Shown: one piece after another, positions 7,219 to 16,282 of the stretch | Layout: each line of letters starts with the position of its first letter | Numbering within the stretch: position 1 is the first letter of the stretch | NCBI RefSeq assembly: GCF_002559405.1 | Contig: NZ_NTZO01000142.1 | Location: forward strand, 1-35,763 | Direction: 5' to 3' | Source of the DNA: Bacillus sp. AFS001701 | GTDB lineage: Bacteria; Bacillota; Bacilli; Bacillales; Bacillaceae_G | DNA: 35,763 bases | Made by a program: the position numbers and the translations under genes | Notes under the pieces: generated by a model | Told to the model about the DNA's origin: nothing | The model's database searches: none | The model's input: the letters and a program-made list of their open reading frames with translations, nothing else

Positions 7219-9141
7219 TTACTGATTTGGTTCAGTTATTGTTTGCATTGTACCTGTTTTATGCTTGTTGCCACTGTAGAAACGGAATAAATCACCGTAA
7301 ACAATATTATCTGAAAGTGTTAGCTCTTTTTTTGCTTTATCTATTAATAGTTTCGCTTCTTGATCAGGAACTTCTACTTTTTCAGCAGTTAATCGATTAT
7401 AAAATTCATTAGAGCCAGCTACATAATAATATTTACTTGTAACGAAGCTTCCGTCACGGAAAACAATGAATTCCGAATAATCCGGGCTAAATAGATCTTT
7501 ACCAAATTCAATATCTGTTTTTGTATCAACGCCTAACAGATGTAGAATCGTAGGTTTTACATCAATTTGACCAGCAACCTTTGAGATTGTTTGACCTTGT
7601 TTTTGCTTAGGTAAATGAATAATAAGTGGCGTACGTTGTAAATCCATATGGTCATATGGAGTAATTTCTTCTTTACCTAAGAACTGAGCCATTGCTCGAT
7701 TGTGGTTTTCAGAGATACCATAATGATCACCATACATAACAAGAATTGTATTATCATATAGACCTGATTTTTTCAGACCTTCAATAAAATGTTTAATTGA
7801 CTCATCCATATATCGTACTGTCGTTACATAACGATCAAGTGTCTCGTCACCAGAATTATATTGATCAATGTATTGATCTTGTGGATCAAGTACGAAAGGA
7901 TAGTGGTTTGATAAAGTTAAGAATCTAGTATAGAACGGTTGCTTCACTTGTGATAAAAGAGGAAGTGATTGTTCAAAGAAATCTTCATCCTTTAATCCCC
8001 AGTTTACTGAGTTTTCGTCGGTAATATTATAATCTACTTCATTAAAGTAGCGATCGTAACCTAAAGAAGGGTACATTATATTTCGATTCCAAAAGCTTTT
8101 ATTATTTGCATGGAAAATAGCTGAATAATATCCTTGATCTTTTAAAATTTCAGGTGTAGCCATAAATTCGTTATTTGCATGTGTAAAATAGACAGCTCCC
8201 CGGTCTAATGGATATAAAGAGTTATCAATAATGAACTCAGCATCAGATGTTTTTCCTTGACCAGTTTGGTGATAGAAGTGGTCAAAATCGAAACTTTCTT
8301 TAATGTATTTATTTAAAAATGGAGTTATTTCTTTACCATTAACCTTTGCGCCAATTGTGAAATTTTGCATTGATTCTAAAGAAATAACAATAACATTTTT
8401 ACCTTTATATTTACCGAAAAGCTTTGCATTTGCTTTTGCGCCGTTACTATTTACATAGTTTTCAATTTCAGTTAATTTACTGCTATCTGCAAAGGCCTTC
8501 TGTGTTGAAGTCTTTGTTTGAAGTGATAAATCATAACCTTGGTAAACATATAATCCAAGATTTTTTACAAGCATTTCACGATCAAACGAACGAGTAAGCA
8601 ATTCAGGTCTTTCCATTTCAGCTAAACCTAAGTTTAAAACTGCAATTGCAATCGTAATTAAATAGTAAGTTGACTTCATAAATGAAGGTACTCGACCAGT
8701 GTTTGAAAATTTAGGAAATTTCTTTGAGATCAAATATAGGATAAGAATATCAATAAACATAAAAAGAATTTTAAAGCTTGCTAGTTCTTTTACACTTGAT
8801 CCTAAATCACCCATATTACTAGTTTGGAACAGCACTGGTAATGTTATGAAGTCGTTAAAGAATCCGTAAAATAAAACGTTTCCACATAATAGCAAGGTTA
8901 AAATGAAATTAATCAAAAGCGCGATCGTATTCCGTTTTTTCCCTTTGAAAAAAAGTGCGATTCCTACAAGGAATAATGAGGATGCCAAAGGGCTAATAAA
9001 TAGTATTACATTTTGAAAGACTGTATCAATTTTTAAATCGAATCCAAACAGAGTAACAATATACGTTTTTAGCCAAACTACTAACGCAACTAGTAATACG
9101 AATCGTACACGTGAAAATGTTGCTTTAATTGAAGTAGGCAT
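7219..9141 (-). CDS. ltaS: Lipoteichoic acid synthase family protein (LtaS-type sulfatase)
   Basis: Polymerises the glycerol-phosphate backbone of lipoteichoic acid from phosphatidylglycerol at the outer membrane face. At 640 residues it has the family's usual length. Five hydrophobic segments occupy the first ~185 residues, then a linker and an extracellular sulfatase-fold domain. The catalytic nucleophile is T298 in TGQGKTSDAEF. Metal ligands follow in VISLESMQN, RTPLIIH-type and MYGDHYGISENHN segments. The ATG at 9141 is chosen because AAGGGGG lies nine bases upstream; a TTG at 9165 has no ribosome-binding site. Bacillus species carry several paralogues (ltaS, yfnI, yqgS, yvgJ), including LTA primase types, so the exact paralogue is not settled. 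Confidence 0.92.
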   Translation of the reverse strand: MPTSIKATFSRVRFVLLVALVVWLKTYIVTLFGFDLKIDTVFQNVILFISPLASSLFLVGIALFFKGKKRNTIALLINFILTLLLCGNVLFYGFFNDFITLPVLFQTSNMGDLGSSVKELASFKILFMFIDILILYLISKKFPKFSNTGRVPSFMKSTYYLITIAIAVLNLGLAEMERPELLTRSFDREMLVKNLGLYVYQGYDLSLQTKTSTQKAFADSSKLTEIENYVNSNGAKANAKLFGKYKGKNVIVISLESMQNFTIGAKVNGKEITPFLNKYIKESFDFDHFYHQTGQGKTSDAEFIIDNSLYPLDRGAVYFTHANNEFMATPEILKDQGYYSAIFHANNKSFWNRNIMYPSLGYDRYFNEVDYNITDENSVNWGLKDEDFFEQSLPLLSQVKQPFYTRFLTLSNHYPFVLDPQDQYIDQYNSGDETLDRYVTTVRYMDESIKHFIEGLKKSGLYDNTILVMYGDHYGISENHNRAMAQFLGKEEITPYDHMDLQRTPLIIHLPKQKQGQTISKVAGQIDVKPTILHLLGVDTKTDIEFGKDLFSPDYSEFIVFRDGSFVTSKYYYVAGSNEFYNRLTAEKVEVPDQEAKLLIDKAKKELTLSDNIVYGDLFRFYSGNKHKTGTMQTITEPNQ

Positions 9142-9229
9142 AGTCCTAATCCCCCTTAAATACAAAACAAACTAGCGGTTATTCACTAGCTTTTCTTTAA
9201 ATATGCATCTCTCTAAGTCGTCAAAATTT

Positions 9230-9258
9230 ATCGTACTCCGTTTAATTTTAAAAATCAA
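9230..9258 (-). promoter_or_regulatory. Candidate sigma-A promoter of the ltaS-type gene
   Basis: TTGATT (9258-9253), a 17-base spacer and TACGAT (9235-9230) read on the minus strand, about 90 bp before the start codon. It lies downstream of the yojO terminator. Confidence 0.5.
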
Positions 9259-9319
9259 TAGGAAATACGATTTCGTTATGTAAATCTGTTCGACAAAATA
9301 TTATTCTAACTTCTTATAA

Positions 9320-9355
9320 AATAAAAAGAAATAGGCTACTAGTAAGCCTATTTCT
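9320..9355 (-). terminator. Terminator of the yojNO operon
   Basis: On the minus strand AGAAATAGGCT, loop TACTAGT and AGCCTATTTCT are followed by TTTTATTTT. Confidence 0.9.
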
Positions 9356-9377
9356 TTTCATTTTATGGACAACTATC

Positions 9378-11255
9378 TTATTCTATGCTTCTTAATAATA
9401 ATTTTTTTAACATTGGTTTTAATTGAAGTCTTAAATCCTCTGCATTTGAGGCGATTAAGTAATGGTGCTGATAAATATTTTTCATTAATTGTGAAGTTTC
9501 TTCTTGATGTTCTTCTTCCTCAATGAAAGTACCGATTACCTCAATTCCAAGTTTTCTAGCTTGTTTAACTGCTTCATGCGTATCGATAATCCCATCCTGG
9601 AAATAATCTAATGCTGAAGGTTCACCATCTGTAAATACGAGCAAAAATTTATGCTTTTCCGAACGTTTAGCGAGTTCTTCTGAAACAATTCGAATCATTA
9701 AGCCGTCACGATTATCCTCTTCTTCTTGAAGCTGCATGATATTTGGACCTACTGAAGGTGATAAAGAGCTTGAAAACGGAATGACTTGATGTAAAATATT
9801 TGGTTTGTTTTCTTTTGTAGCATTTGAAGCATCCTCCCAAAAGCCACTAATGCTATGAGAGATTTTTAATTGTTTTAATGTTTCATGGAATAAAATGACG
9901 CTTTTTTTCACTTCATCCATTTTATTAAACATCGATCCCGAGCAATCAACTAATAAGTAGAAAACAGCATCTAATTCTTTCGATTCAGTTTGTTTTTTAT
10001 AAAACATTTTAGGATGTTCTTCTGTGAAAAGTCGAATCCATTTTTTATTTAGCCTACCATAGTATTTATCAGTAGGTGCATTTTGTTTATTTTCTAATGA
10101 TTTTTCAATCGTTTTTCTTAGTTCTTTAACATCTTTAGATACCATTGAAGACAGTGTAGAATACTGTTTCTTTTCGGTAACTGTTTGCCCAATTGCCTCT
10201 TTATATTTAATAGAAACATTACTATTGTATTTACCAAAAGGATTTTGCTGTGAAGAGGATGAATTGGTAGCCTCATATGAATCAGTTTGTTTTGACTTTT
10301 TATTCTCTCCTTGTTTCGAGGAACCAAATGCATTTGCAATTGCCTGATCGCCGGCCTCTTCTTCACGTGCAAAGTTTGCTTTAATAGAAGTTTTTGTACC
10401 ACTTTCAACTTCAAATCGTAAAAAATTATCATCTGTTTCATTATTTTTGCTTTCTCTATGCCAGGTTGATAATCTTTCATCTTCGCTATTTCTTTCATCA
10501 AGACCCTCTTGCTGGTCGTCATTTTGAAGCTCTTTTACTTTACTATTACATGAAGCTAATTCGTTAATTTTATTTAACGGTAAATAGCCAAAATATGTGT
10601 GAATCATATCTTCTTTATACAATGAGAGTAGTCTCTGCTGCACTCTAAATACAATGGAAGAAATATCACTTGTTTTCTTAGCTTCAAACGCTTGGAAGAG
10701 GATGGGCAAAATATCCTCGAGTTGTTCATTCGTTTGATAAGTTAATTGAGTAGAAGTAAGTGAAAGATAAATTAAACAAAACAATTGATCTAATTGGAAA
10801 TTACGCATTTCATTTGCTTTGAATTGTGATTGAAAATAATGTCTATATATTCTTTTTCTCGTAGAAAATAATTGTCTTGTACCTGGTCTTTGATGAATAA
10901 TTAACTCTTCAAGTCGGATATCCTCAAGAAGGACAAACAATTGTGTGAAGAAACTTTTTAAATGAGTTTCTTGTAATTCCTTTAGTGTATCTTTAAATTC
11001 ACTAAAATCTGAGTAATGTTTATTACCTAAAGCTTTTAAGTACACATCTGATTTCAAACCTTGTAACTGTGTACTATGCTCTTGTGTATCCCAAAAATGA
11101 CTGACAGTAAATTTTTGTTCTTCATCGTCGTAATACGCCTGAAAATCAAATTCTAAAAATGAACTACGATCTTTCGAAAGAGAAATCGATAAATTTTCCA
11201 TTTGAAGAAAAGTGGAAGCGTCGATTTTTTTATTGTTAAAAATGATTTGTTTCAT
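9378..11255 (-). CDS. yojO: VWA-domain protein, partner of a MoxR-type ATPase (YojO-like)
   Basis: A 625-residue soluble protein with a C-terminal von Willebrand factor A domain. The metal-ion-dependent adhesion site is D437-x-S-G-S in LLVDCSGSM, with the later TDGEPS motif. The N-terminal half is helical, and the middle (about 240-345) is low-complexity, charged and Ser/Asn-rich. In the CobT/NorD/CbbO class such proteins act with a MoxR-family AAA+ ATPase to insert metals or remodel an enzyme. Annotations of the B. subtilis pair mention nitric-oxide reductase activation, but no such target is encoded here. The AAA+ partner lies 19 bp upstream. The ribosome-binding site is weak (GAGTGATGA), so translation may be coupled to yojN. 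Confidence 0.85.
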   Translation of the reverse strand: MKQIIFNNKKIDASTFLQMENLSISLSKDRSSFLEFDFQAYYDDEEQKFTVSHFWDTQEHSTQLQGLKSDVYLKALGNKHYSDFSEFKDTLKELQETHLKSFFTQLFVLLEDIRLEELIIHQRPGTRQLFSTRKRIYRHYFQSQFKANEMRNFQLDQLFCLIYLSLTSTQLTYQTNEQLEDILPILFQAFEAKKTSDISSIVFRVQQRLLSLYKEDMIHTYFGYLPLNKINELASCNSKVKELQNDDQQEGLDERNSEDERLSTWHRESKNNETDDNFLRFEVESGTKTSIKANFAREEEAGDQAIANAFGSSKQGENKKSKQTDSYEATNSSSSQQNPFGKYNSNVSIKYKEAIGQTVTEKKQYSTLSSMVSKDVKELRKTIEKSLENKQNAPTDKYYGRLNKKWIRLFTEEHPKMFYKKQTESKELDAVFYLLVDCSGSMFNKMDEVKKSVILFHETLKQLKISHSISGFWEDASNATKENKPNILHQVIPFSSSLSPSVGPNIMQLQEEEDNRDGLMIRIVSEELAKRSEKHKFLLVFTDGEPSALDYFQDGIIDTHEAVKQARKLGIEVIGTFIEEEEHQEETSQLMKNIYQHHYLIASNAEDLRLQLKPMLKKLLLRSIE

Positions 11256-11274
11256 ATGTTAATCATCACTCATT

Positions 11275-12168
11275 TCAAGAAAGAAAATAACTTTCAGCTA
11301 GTTCTCTAACAGTCTCGCGCTCAATGTCATCACTTAATTTAGCGATAATTGTGCGTTCAATTGCTCGAAGTACTGGTATATGAACAGATAAATCACATGC
11401 GTCAAGAACACCGCGAATACTTGCCGCATCTTCACTAATTCTGCCTTCACTTGCTAATGGAATTAAATCACTTGAAAAGCTTGTAAATTTCTGTAGTAGG
11501 TCCTCATCTTTTAGCTCAGATTCATCTTTTAATAACTGAAGTAGTGATTCCCCGTTAATATATGGAACATCTATGATAATGAAGCGATTTTTTAAAGCTT
11601 CATTTAATTCACTTGTTCCTACATATCCTTCATTTATTGCGGCGATTACTCTAAAGTTTTCGTCACCTTTTACTACTTCTTGAGTAAATGGATTTGTAAT
11701 CATTTTTCGATAATCAAGTGCACCATGTAGTAATGGTAATGTTTCTGGTTTTGCCATGTTAATTTCATCGATATATAAAATATGACCTTTTTTCATTGCT
11801 TTCATTAAAGGTCCGTCGATGAAAACTACTTCAGATCCGTTCGGATTAGATGCAATTGTGTTGTATCCAACAATACCTTCTAAATCTAAATCGACTGAAC
11901 AGTTTATGCTATGCATCGGTTGATAAAGCAATTTTGAAAGAGTCTCAGCTAAAACCGTTTTTCCACTTCCTGTTGGACCTTTCAATAATATATTTTTACC
12001 AAGAAGAAGGGCAGTAATAGCGTCCTCTAAAATCGTTTTGTCTTGAGAAACATATTGTTTTGTTCCGATTAATAATTGCTCTTCTTTTAGAACTTTTTGA
12101 ATTTGACCATTATATATTAAATTTAATTTTTCATTAATCGAACTAGAAAGATTTAGTTTTGTATTCAT
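11275..12168 (-). CDS. yojN: MoxR-family AAA+ ATPase (YojN-like)
   Basis: A 297-residue AAA+ ATPase that should form a hexameric ring and remodel or activate a client with its VWA partner. Walker A is GPTGSGKT (64-71). Walker B is LYIDEI, with D134 and E135 followed by the MoxR-typical NMAKPE. Sensor 1 lies in FRVIAAINEG, and the arginine-finger region is NEALKNRFIII. AAGGAG precedes the ATG by six bases. It is the first gene of a two-gene operon with the VWA gene, divergent from pflB across a 386-bp spacer. The client is not encoded here. Confidence 0.9.
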   Translation of the reverse strand: MNTKLNLSSSINEKLNLIYNGQIQKVLKEEQLLIGTKQYVSQDKTILEDAITALLLGKNILLKGPTGSGKTVLAETLSKLLYQPMHSINCSVDLDLEGIVGYNTIASNPNGSEVVFIDGPLMKAMKKGHILYIDEINMAKPETLPLLHGALDYRKMITNPFTQEVVKGDENFRVIAAINEGYVGTSELNEALKNRFIIIDVPYINGESLLQLLKDESELKDEDLLQKFTSFSSDLIPLASEGRISEDAASIRGVLDACDLSVHIPVLRAIERTIIAKLSDDIERETVRELAESYFLS

Positions 12169-12554
12169 AAATTACTCCTTTTATATAAACATTGTTCAAT
12201 TGGATTATTCATTTGTGTATTAACCATAGTATTATCGCATATTTGGATTGTGAGTGTCTTGTCCACAAATTTTCATGATTTTGTTAATACAGTTACTATC
12301 TTTTGAGTATAACAGTTTGTCGTTTAACAGGAAAGTTTTCAGAGTGAATTACAATATATATGAAGCAACTGTAATTTAGTGGAAAGAATTAAGTGTTTAT
12401 ATGATTTGCTTTTTGACTACTTTGTTCAATATTTCACAATATGTTCATAATACAAACGATTGTTTCAGTTCATCGTATGTTAAATTAGATACGTAATCTG
12501 TTATATACTTAATAAACTTTCTGTATTATATGCAAAAAGAGGAGGAGTAATACG
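12169..12554. promoter_or_regulatory. 386-bp divergent control region between yojN and pflB
   Basis: AT-rich non-coding spacer carrying the promoters of both directions. On the pflB side are TTGACT (12413-12418) and a downstream Rex/Fnr-like palindrome. A looser inverted repeat AATTACA (12347-12353) / TGTAATT (12370-12376) lies farther up. A second, imperfect TTGTG-N11-CACAA palindrome is at 12248-12268, nearer yojN. No ORF with a ribosome-binding site is seen. Confidence 0.6.
12422..12439. promoter_or_regulatory. Rex-type (or Fnr-like) operator before pflB
   Basis: TTGTTCAATATTTCACAA matches the Rex operator (TTGTGAA-N4-TTCACAA) in spacing. The right half is perfect and the left half has two mismatches. 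The inner TGTTC-N6-TCACA also fits Fnr spacing with a poor left half. It overlaps the likely -10 region downstream of TTGACT at 12413, where a repressor would block. Redox control of pflB is well known in Gram-positive bacteria; the identity of this site is inference. Confidence 0.55.
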
Positions 12555-14780
12555 ATGGAACAATGGAGACAATTTGAAACTGGACGATGGGAACAAACGA
12601 TTGATGTAAGGGACTTTATTCAAAAAAATGTTAAATCATATGTTGGGGATGACTCGTTTCTTTTAGGCCCAACAGATGCAACGAACAAACTATGGGATAT
12701 AGTACTTAAACTATCTAAAGAAGAACGCGAAAATGGCGGAGTTTTAGATATGGATACGAAAATTGTATCTACGATTACTTCACACGAACCAGGATACTTA
12801 GAGAAAGAATTAGAGCGAATTGTTGGATTCCAAACAGATAAACCGTTTAAAAGATCATTACAACCATTTGGTGGAATTCGAATGGCTGAAGCATCATGCG
12901 AGTCTTATGGATATAAAGTTGATGATGAAATAAGCAAAATATTTACAGAATATCGAAAAACACATAATCAAGGTGTATTTGATGCCTATACATCAGAAAT
13001 GAAAGCAGCAAGACGTTCTGGTGTTATTACTGGTCTACCTGATGCTTACGGTCGTGGGAGAATTATAGGTGACTATAGAAGAGTAGCGTTATATGGGGTA
13101 GATCAACTGATTAAAGATAAAATTGATACTTTAAATAAAACAACAAGTGTTATGTCAGAAGAAGTAATAAGAGATCGTGAAGAACTAAATGAACAAATCC
13201 GTGCATTAAATGAATTAAAACTAATGGCAACAAAACATGGGTTTGATATTGCTAGACCTGCAACAAACGCAGAAGAAGCTTTCCAATGGTTATATTTTGG
13301 CTATTTAGCAGCAATAAAAGAGCAAAATGGAGCAGCTATGAGCTTAGGGAGAGTTTCAACATTTTTGGATATTTATATAGAAAGAGATCTTGAAGAAGGT
13401 ACTTTAACTGAACAAGACGCACAAGAATTAGTCGATCATTTTGTAATGAAACTGAGATTAGTCAAGTTTGCTCGTACGCCTGATTATAATGAATTATTTT
13501 CTGGCGATCCTACTTGGGTAACAGAGTCAATCGGTGGAATAGGAATAGATGGTCGTCCACTTGTAACAAAGAACTCATTCCGCTTTTTAAATACTTTGGA
13601 TAACCTAGGACCAGCTCCAGAACCTAACTTAACGGTCCTTTGGTCATCAAAACTCCCAGATGGATTTAAACAATATTGCGCTAAAATGTCAATTAAAACT
13701 AGCTCAATTCAATATGAAAATGATGATATCATGCGTCCGGAATATGGTGATGATTATGGTATTGCATGTTGCGTTTCAGCTATGACAATCGGTAAACAAA
13801 TGCAGTTCTTTGGTGCACGTGCAAATCTTGCTAAAGCATTGTTATATGCGATTAATGGTGGTAAAGACGAAAAGTCAAAAGCTCAAGTGGCACCTATGTA
13901 TGCTCCGATTACATCTGAGTATCTTGACTATGAAGAAGTAAAAATTAAGTTCGACGTTTTATTAGATTGGTTAGCAGGCTTATATGTTAATACATTAAAT
14001 TGTATCCACTTTATGCATGATAAATATAGCTATGAACGAATTGAGATGGCGTTACATGATGCAAATATAAAACGTACAATGGCAACAGGTATTGCAGGAT
14101 TGTCAGTATGTGCTGATTCATTATCAGCTATTAAGCATGCAAAAGTTAAAACAATTCGCGATGAGAATGGAATCGTTGTTGATTTTGAAATTGAGGGAGA
14201 GTATCCAAAATACGGGAACAACAATGATCTTGTAGATGATCTTGCTGTAGAACTTGTTGAAAGCTTTATGGCAAAAGTAAGAAAGCATAAAACATATCGT
14301 AATTCAATTCATACAACATCAGTGCTAACAATCACGTCTAATGTTGTTTATGGTAAAAAGACAGGTAATACACCAGACGGAAGAAAAGCAGGTGAACCAT
14401 TTGCTCCTGGTGCCAATCCGTTACATGGACGCGATACAAATGGAGCTCTAGCATCATTAAGTTCAGTAGCAAAATTACCTTACGAAGATGCACAAGATGG
14501 AATTTCAAATACATTCTCAATCGTTCCAAAAGCTTTAGGTAAGGACGAAAGTACACAAATATTGAACTTAGTAGCAATGTTAGATGGATATACAGAAAAA
14601 GGTGGTCATCATTTAAACGTAAATGTATTCAATCGAGAAACATTAATGGATGCGATGGAGCATCCTGAAGAATATCCGCAATTAACGATTAGAGTCTCGG
14701 GTTATGCAGTTAACTTCATAAAACTAACTAGGGAACAACAAATTGACGTAATAAATAGAACTTTCCACAGTTCTATGTAA
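12555..14780 (+). CDS. pflB: Formate C-acetyltransferase (pyruvate formate-lyase)
   Basis: Glycyl-radical enzyme converting pyruvate and CoA to acetyl-CoA and formate during anaerobic growth. It has 741 residues, typical for Firmicutes. The adjacent catalytic cysteines are C405-C406 in GIACCVSAM. The radical glycine is G716 in the C-terminal [10 protein letters not shown]-terminal PFL-domain segments such as [22 protein letters not shown] are intact. AGAGGAGGAG lies seven bases before the ATG. Its activase gene pflA follows, separated by a perfect 14-bp stem-loop. Expression is probably controlled by oxygen or redox through the upstream operator. Confidence 0.98.
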   Translation: MEQWRQFETGRWEQTIDVRDFIQKNVKSYVGDDSFLLGPTDATNKLWDIVLKLSKEERENGGVLDMDTKIVSTITSHEPGYLEKELERIVGFQTDKPFKRSLQPFGGIRMAEASCESYGYKVDDEISKIFTEYRKTHNQGVFDAYTSEMKAARRSGVITGLPDAYGRGRIIGDYRRVALYGVDQLIKDKIDTLNKTTSVMSEEVIRDREELNEQIRALNELKLMATKHGFDIARPATNAEEAFQWLYFGYLAAIKEQNGAAMSLGRVSTFLDIYIERDLEEGTLTEQDAQELVDHFVMKLRLVKFARTPDYNELFSGDPTWVTESIGGIGIDGRPLVTKNSFRFLNTLDNLGPAPEPNLTVLWSSKLPDGFKQYCAKMSIKTSSIQYENDDIMRPEYGDDYGIACCVSAMTIGKQMQFFGARANLAKALLYAINGGKDEKSKAQVAPMYAPITSEYLDYEEVKIKFDVLLDWLAGLYVNTLNCIHFMHDKYSYERIEMALHDANIKRTMATGIAGLSVCADSLSAIKHAKVKTIRDENGIVVDFEIEGEYPKYGNNNDLVDDLAVELVESFMAKVRKHKTYRNSIHTTSVLTITSNVVYGKKTGNTPDGRKAGEPFAPGANPLHGRDTNGALASLSSVAKLPYEDAQDGISNTFSIVPKALGKDESTQILNLVAMLDGYTEKGGHHLNVNVFNRETLMDAMEHPEEYPQLTIRVSGYAVNFIKLTREQQIDVINRTFHSSM

Positions 14781-14791
14781 TAATCTTTGTG

Positions 14792-14836
14792 ATTCAAGCC
14801 TAGTGGGGGACATACTTCACTAGGCTTGAATGTTTT
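14792..14836 (+). terminator. Perfect 14-bp hairpin between pflB and pflA
   Basis: ATTCAAGCCTAGTG (14792-14805) pairs perfectly with CACTAGGCTTGAAT (14818-14831), followed by GTTTTT. It could be a partial terminator or an RNA-processing and stability element that sets pflA below pflB. No separate pflA promoter is obvious. Confidence 0.75.
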
Positions 14837-14874
14837 TACTAAATAAGAAAAAATTTATTCAGAGGAGAATGACA

Positions 14875-15624
14875 ATGATTTCAGGAAATATACATTCAAT
14901 TGAAACTTGTGGAACTGTCGATGGACCAGGTCTTAGATATGTAATTTTTACGCAAGGATGTTTATTAAGATGTCAATATTGTCATAACGCAGATACGTGG
15001 AAAATTGGAGCTGGTAAAGAAATGTCAGTTGATCAATTAATGAAGGATATCAAGACGTATATTCCATTTATGAGATCATCTGGAGGTGGAATTACGGTTA
15101 GTGGTGGGGAACCATTATTACAATTAGACTTTCTATTAGAACTGTTTAAATCTTGTAGAAAAAATGGGATTCATACAACGATCGATACATCTGGTGGATG
15201 TTTCAGTACTGATCCAAACTTTCTTTTAAAATTAGACGAAGTATTAGAATACACAGATTTAGTATTATTAGATTTAAAGCATTTTGACGAAAAAGGACAT
15301 ATAAAACTTACGGGAAAATCAAATGAGCAGATTAAAAGTTTTGCAAAATACTTGGACAAAAAAAATATCCCGGTTTGGATTAGACATGTCTTAGTTCCTA
15401 GAATCACCGACTCAGAAGATAATCTAATAACACTAGGTGATTTTATAAACAAATTAAGTAATGTGGAAAAAGTAGAAATATTACCATATCATCAATTGGG
15501 TGTCTATAAATGGGAAGCATTAGGATTAAAATATCCTTTAAAAGATATTCAACCACCGTCAAATGAAAGTATTAATCATGCTTATCAACTATTAACTCAA
15601 AAGAAAGAATTACAAAATTGTTAA
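14875..15624 (+). CDS. pflA: Pyruvate formate-lyase activating enzyme (radical SAM)
   Basis: Radical-SAM enzyme that makes the glycyl radical on PflB using a [4Fe-4S] cluster and S-adenosylmethionine. It has 249 residues. The cluster cysteines are C29-x3-C33-x2-C36 (GCLLRCQYCHN). GGEPLLQ follows as the SAM 'GGE' motif, with the TSGG segment behind it. The ATG at 14875 is chosen because AGAGGAG lies seven bases upstream. The ATG at 14869 is too close to it, and an upstream frame from 14830 would start inside the pflB-pflA hairpin. The transcript ends at a 20-bp perfect stem-loop. Confidence 0.97.
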   Translation: MISGNIHSIETCGTVDGPGLRYVIFTQGCLLRCQYCHNADTWKIGAGKEMSVDQLMKDIKTYIPFMRSSGGGITVSGGEPLLQLDFLLELFKSCRKNGIHTTIDTSGGCFSTDPNFLLKLDEVLEYTDLVLLDLKHFDEKGHIKLTGKSNEQIKSFAKYLDKKNIPVWIRHVLVPRITDSEDNLITLGDFINKLSNVEKVEILPYHQLGVYKWEALGLKYPLKDIQPPSNESINHAYQLLTQKKELQNC

Positions 15625-15641
15625 TAAAACTAATTACTTTG

Positions 15642-15695
15642 AACTGTCCTTTAAATGTTAGTAGGCGTCTAACATTTAAAGGACAGTTTATTTTC
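15642..15695 (+). terminator. Strong terminator after pflA
   Basis: A perfect 20-bp stem (15642-15661 with 15669-15688) around a 7-base loop, followed by TTATTTT. Confidence 0.92.
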
Positions 15696-15802
15696 TAAGC
15701 TTTTTATGATTTATTTAGACGATTGACTAAAATAAATTTGAGGTTAGTGAATATAATGAAAAATAGTCATTTTTAGTTTCTTATTTTAAAGGGTGAATTT
15801 TT

Positions 15803-15982
15803 ATGAAGGAGTTTCGATTTTCTTGGTATGTTTTACTAGATGATCAGAATGGAATCGAAGGGGGATCTTTTGTTCGGGGAGAAAAAATTGAAGATGAAAT
15901 GCATCGAATAAAAGAAAAACTTAGTAAGGAATATTATGTTAGACCGTCCTCGGTTTATATTATTGAATCAAGTGAAATTTAA
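15803..15982 (+). CDS. Hypothetical 59-residue protein
   Basis: A small ORF with a good ribosome-binding site (AAGGGTGA, seven bases before the ATG). It begins MKEFRFSWYVLLDD and ends SVYIIESSEI. It looks like a single small alpha/beta domain: an aromatic first strand, a charged helix (EKIEDEMHRIKEKLSKEY), then a last hydrophobic strand. No membrane segment or cysteine is seen. I do not recognise the family. A consensus TATAAT is at 15752-15757 without a clear -35. It stands alone between the pflA terminator and a bidirectional terminator at 16053. Confidence 0.7.
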   Translation: MKEFRFSWYVLLDDQNGIEGGSFVRGEKIEDEMHRIKEKLSKEYYVRPSSVYIIESSEI

Positions 15983-16052
15983 ATAAGTTATTGTAAATTT
16001 TGCAAGATGGTTATACAGAGCATTACTGGTTATAAAGTTATTTTAGAAAAAC

Positions 16053-16080
16053 AAAAAAGGCTTCCTAAGAAAGCCTTTTT
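16053..16080. terminator. Bidirectional terminator
   Basis: AAAAAGGCTT and AAGCCTTTTT form a stem with A and T flanks. It serves the 59-residue gene on (+) and yfhE on (-). Confidence 0.88.
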
Positions 16081-16088
16081 GAATAAAA

Positions 16089-16214
16089 TTATTTGCCTAT
16101 GCCATTAAAATTAGTATAACCTGCAGCACGATCAGCTCTTTTAAATTCCTTTGCATATAATACTTCTTGAGTAGAACTTAAATTACGTCTCGTTTTATCT
16201 TTTCGTTTATCCAC
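16089..16214 (-). CDS. yfhE: YfhE family small protein
   Basis: A 41-residue basic protein starting VDKRKDKTRRNLSS and ending RADRAAGYTNFNGIGK. The 'TQEVLYAKEFKRADRAAGY' core is the conserved part of the Bacillus YfhE family, which has no assigned function. The start is GTG at 16214, six bases after GAGGTG. It lies 68 bp downstream of the GNAT gene with no clear terminator between, so it is probably cotranscribed. Its place near yfhF and recX matches the B. subtilis order, which supports the assignment. Confidence 0.82.
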   Translation of the reverse strand: MDKRKDKTRRNLSSTQEVLYAKEFKRADRAAGYTNFNGIGK

Positions 16215-16282
16215 AAAAAACACCTCGCTAAGTTATAAAATCCTTAGTAAGTCTCTCCATTTTTTGTGGCTGATATACTAAA

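Noticed and set aside
10118..10522. A 134-residue minus-strand frame
   Set aside because: It lies entirely within yojO in another frame, in the low-complexity region.
12248..12268. Second Rex site (TTGTG-N11-CACAA)
   Set aside because: The palindrome is 21 bp, not the 18 bp of Rex operators, and the halves are incomplete.
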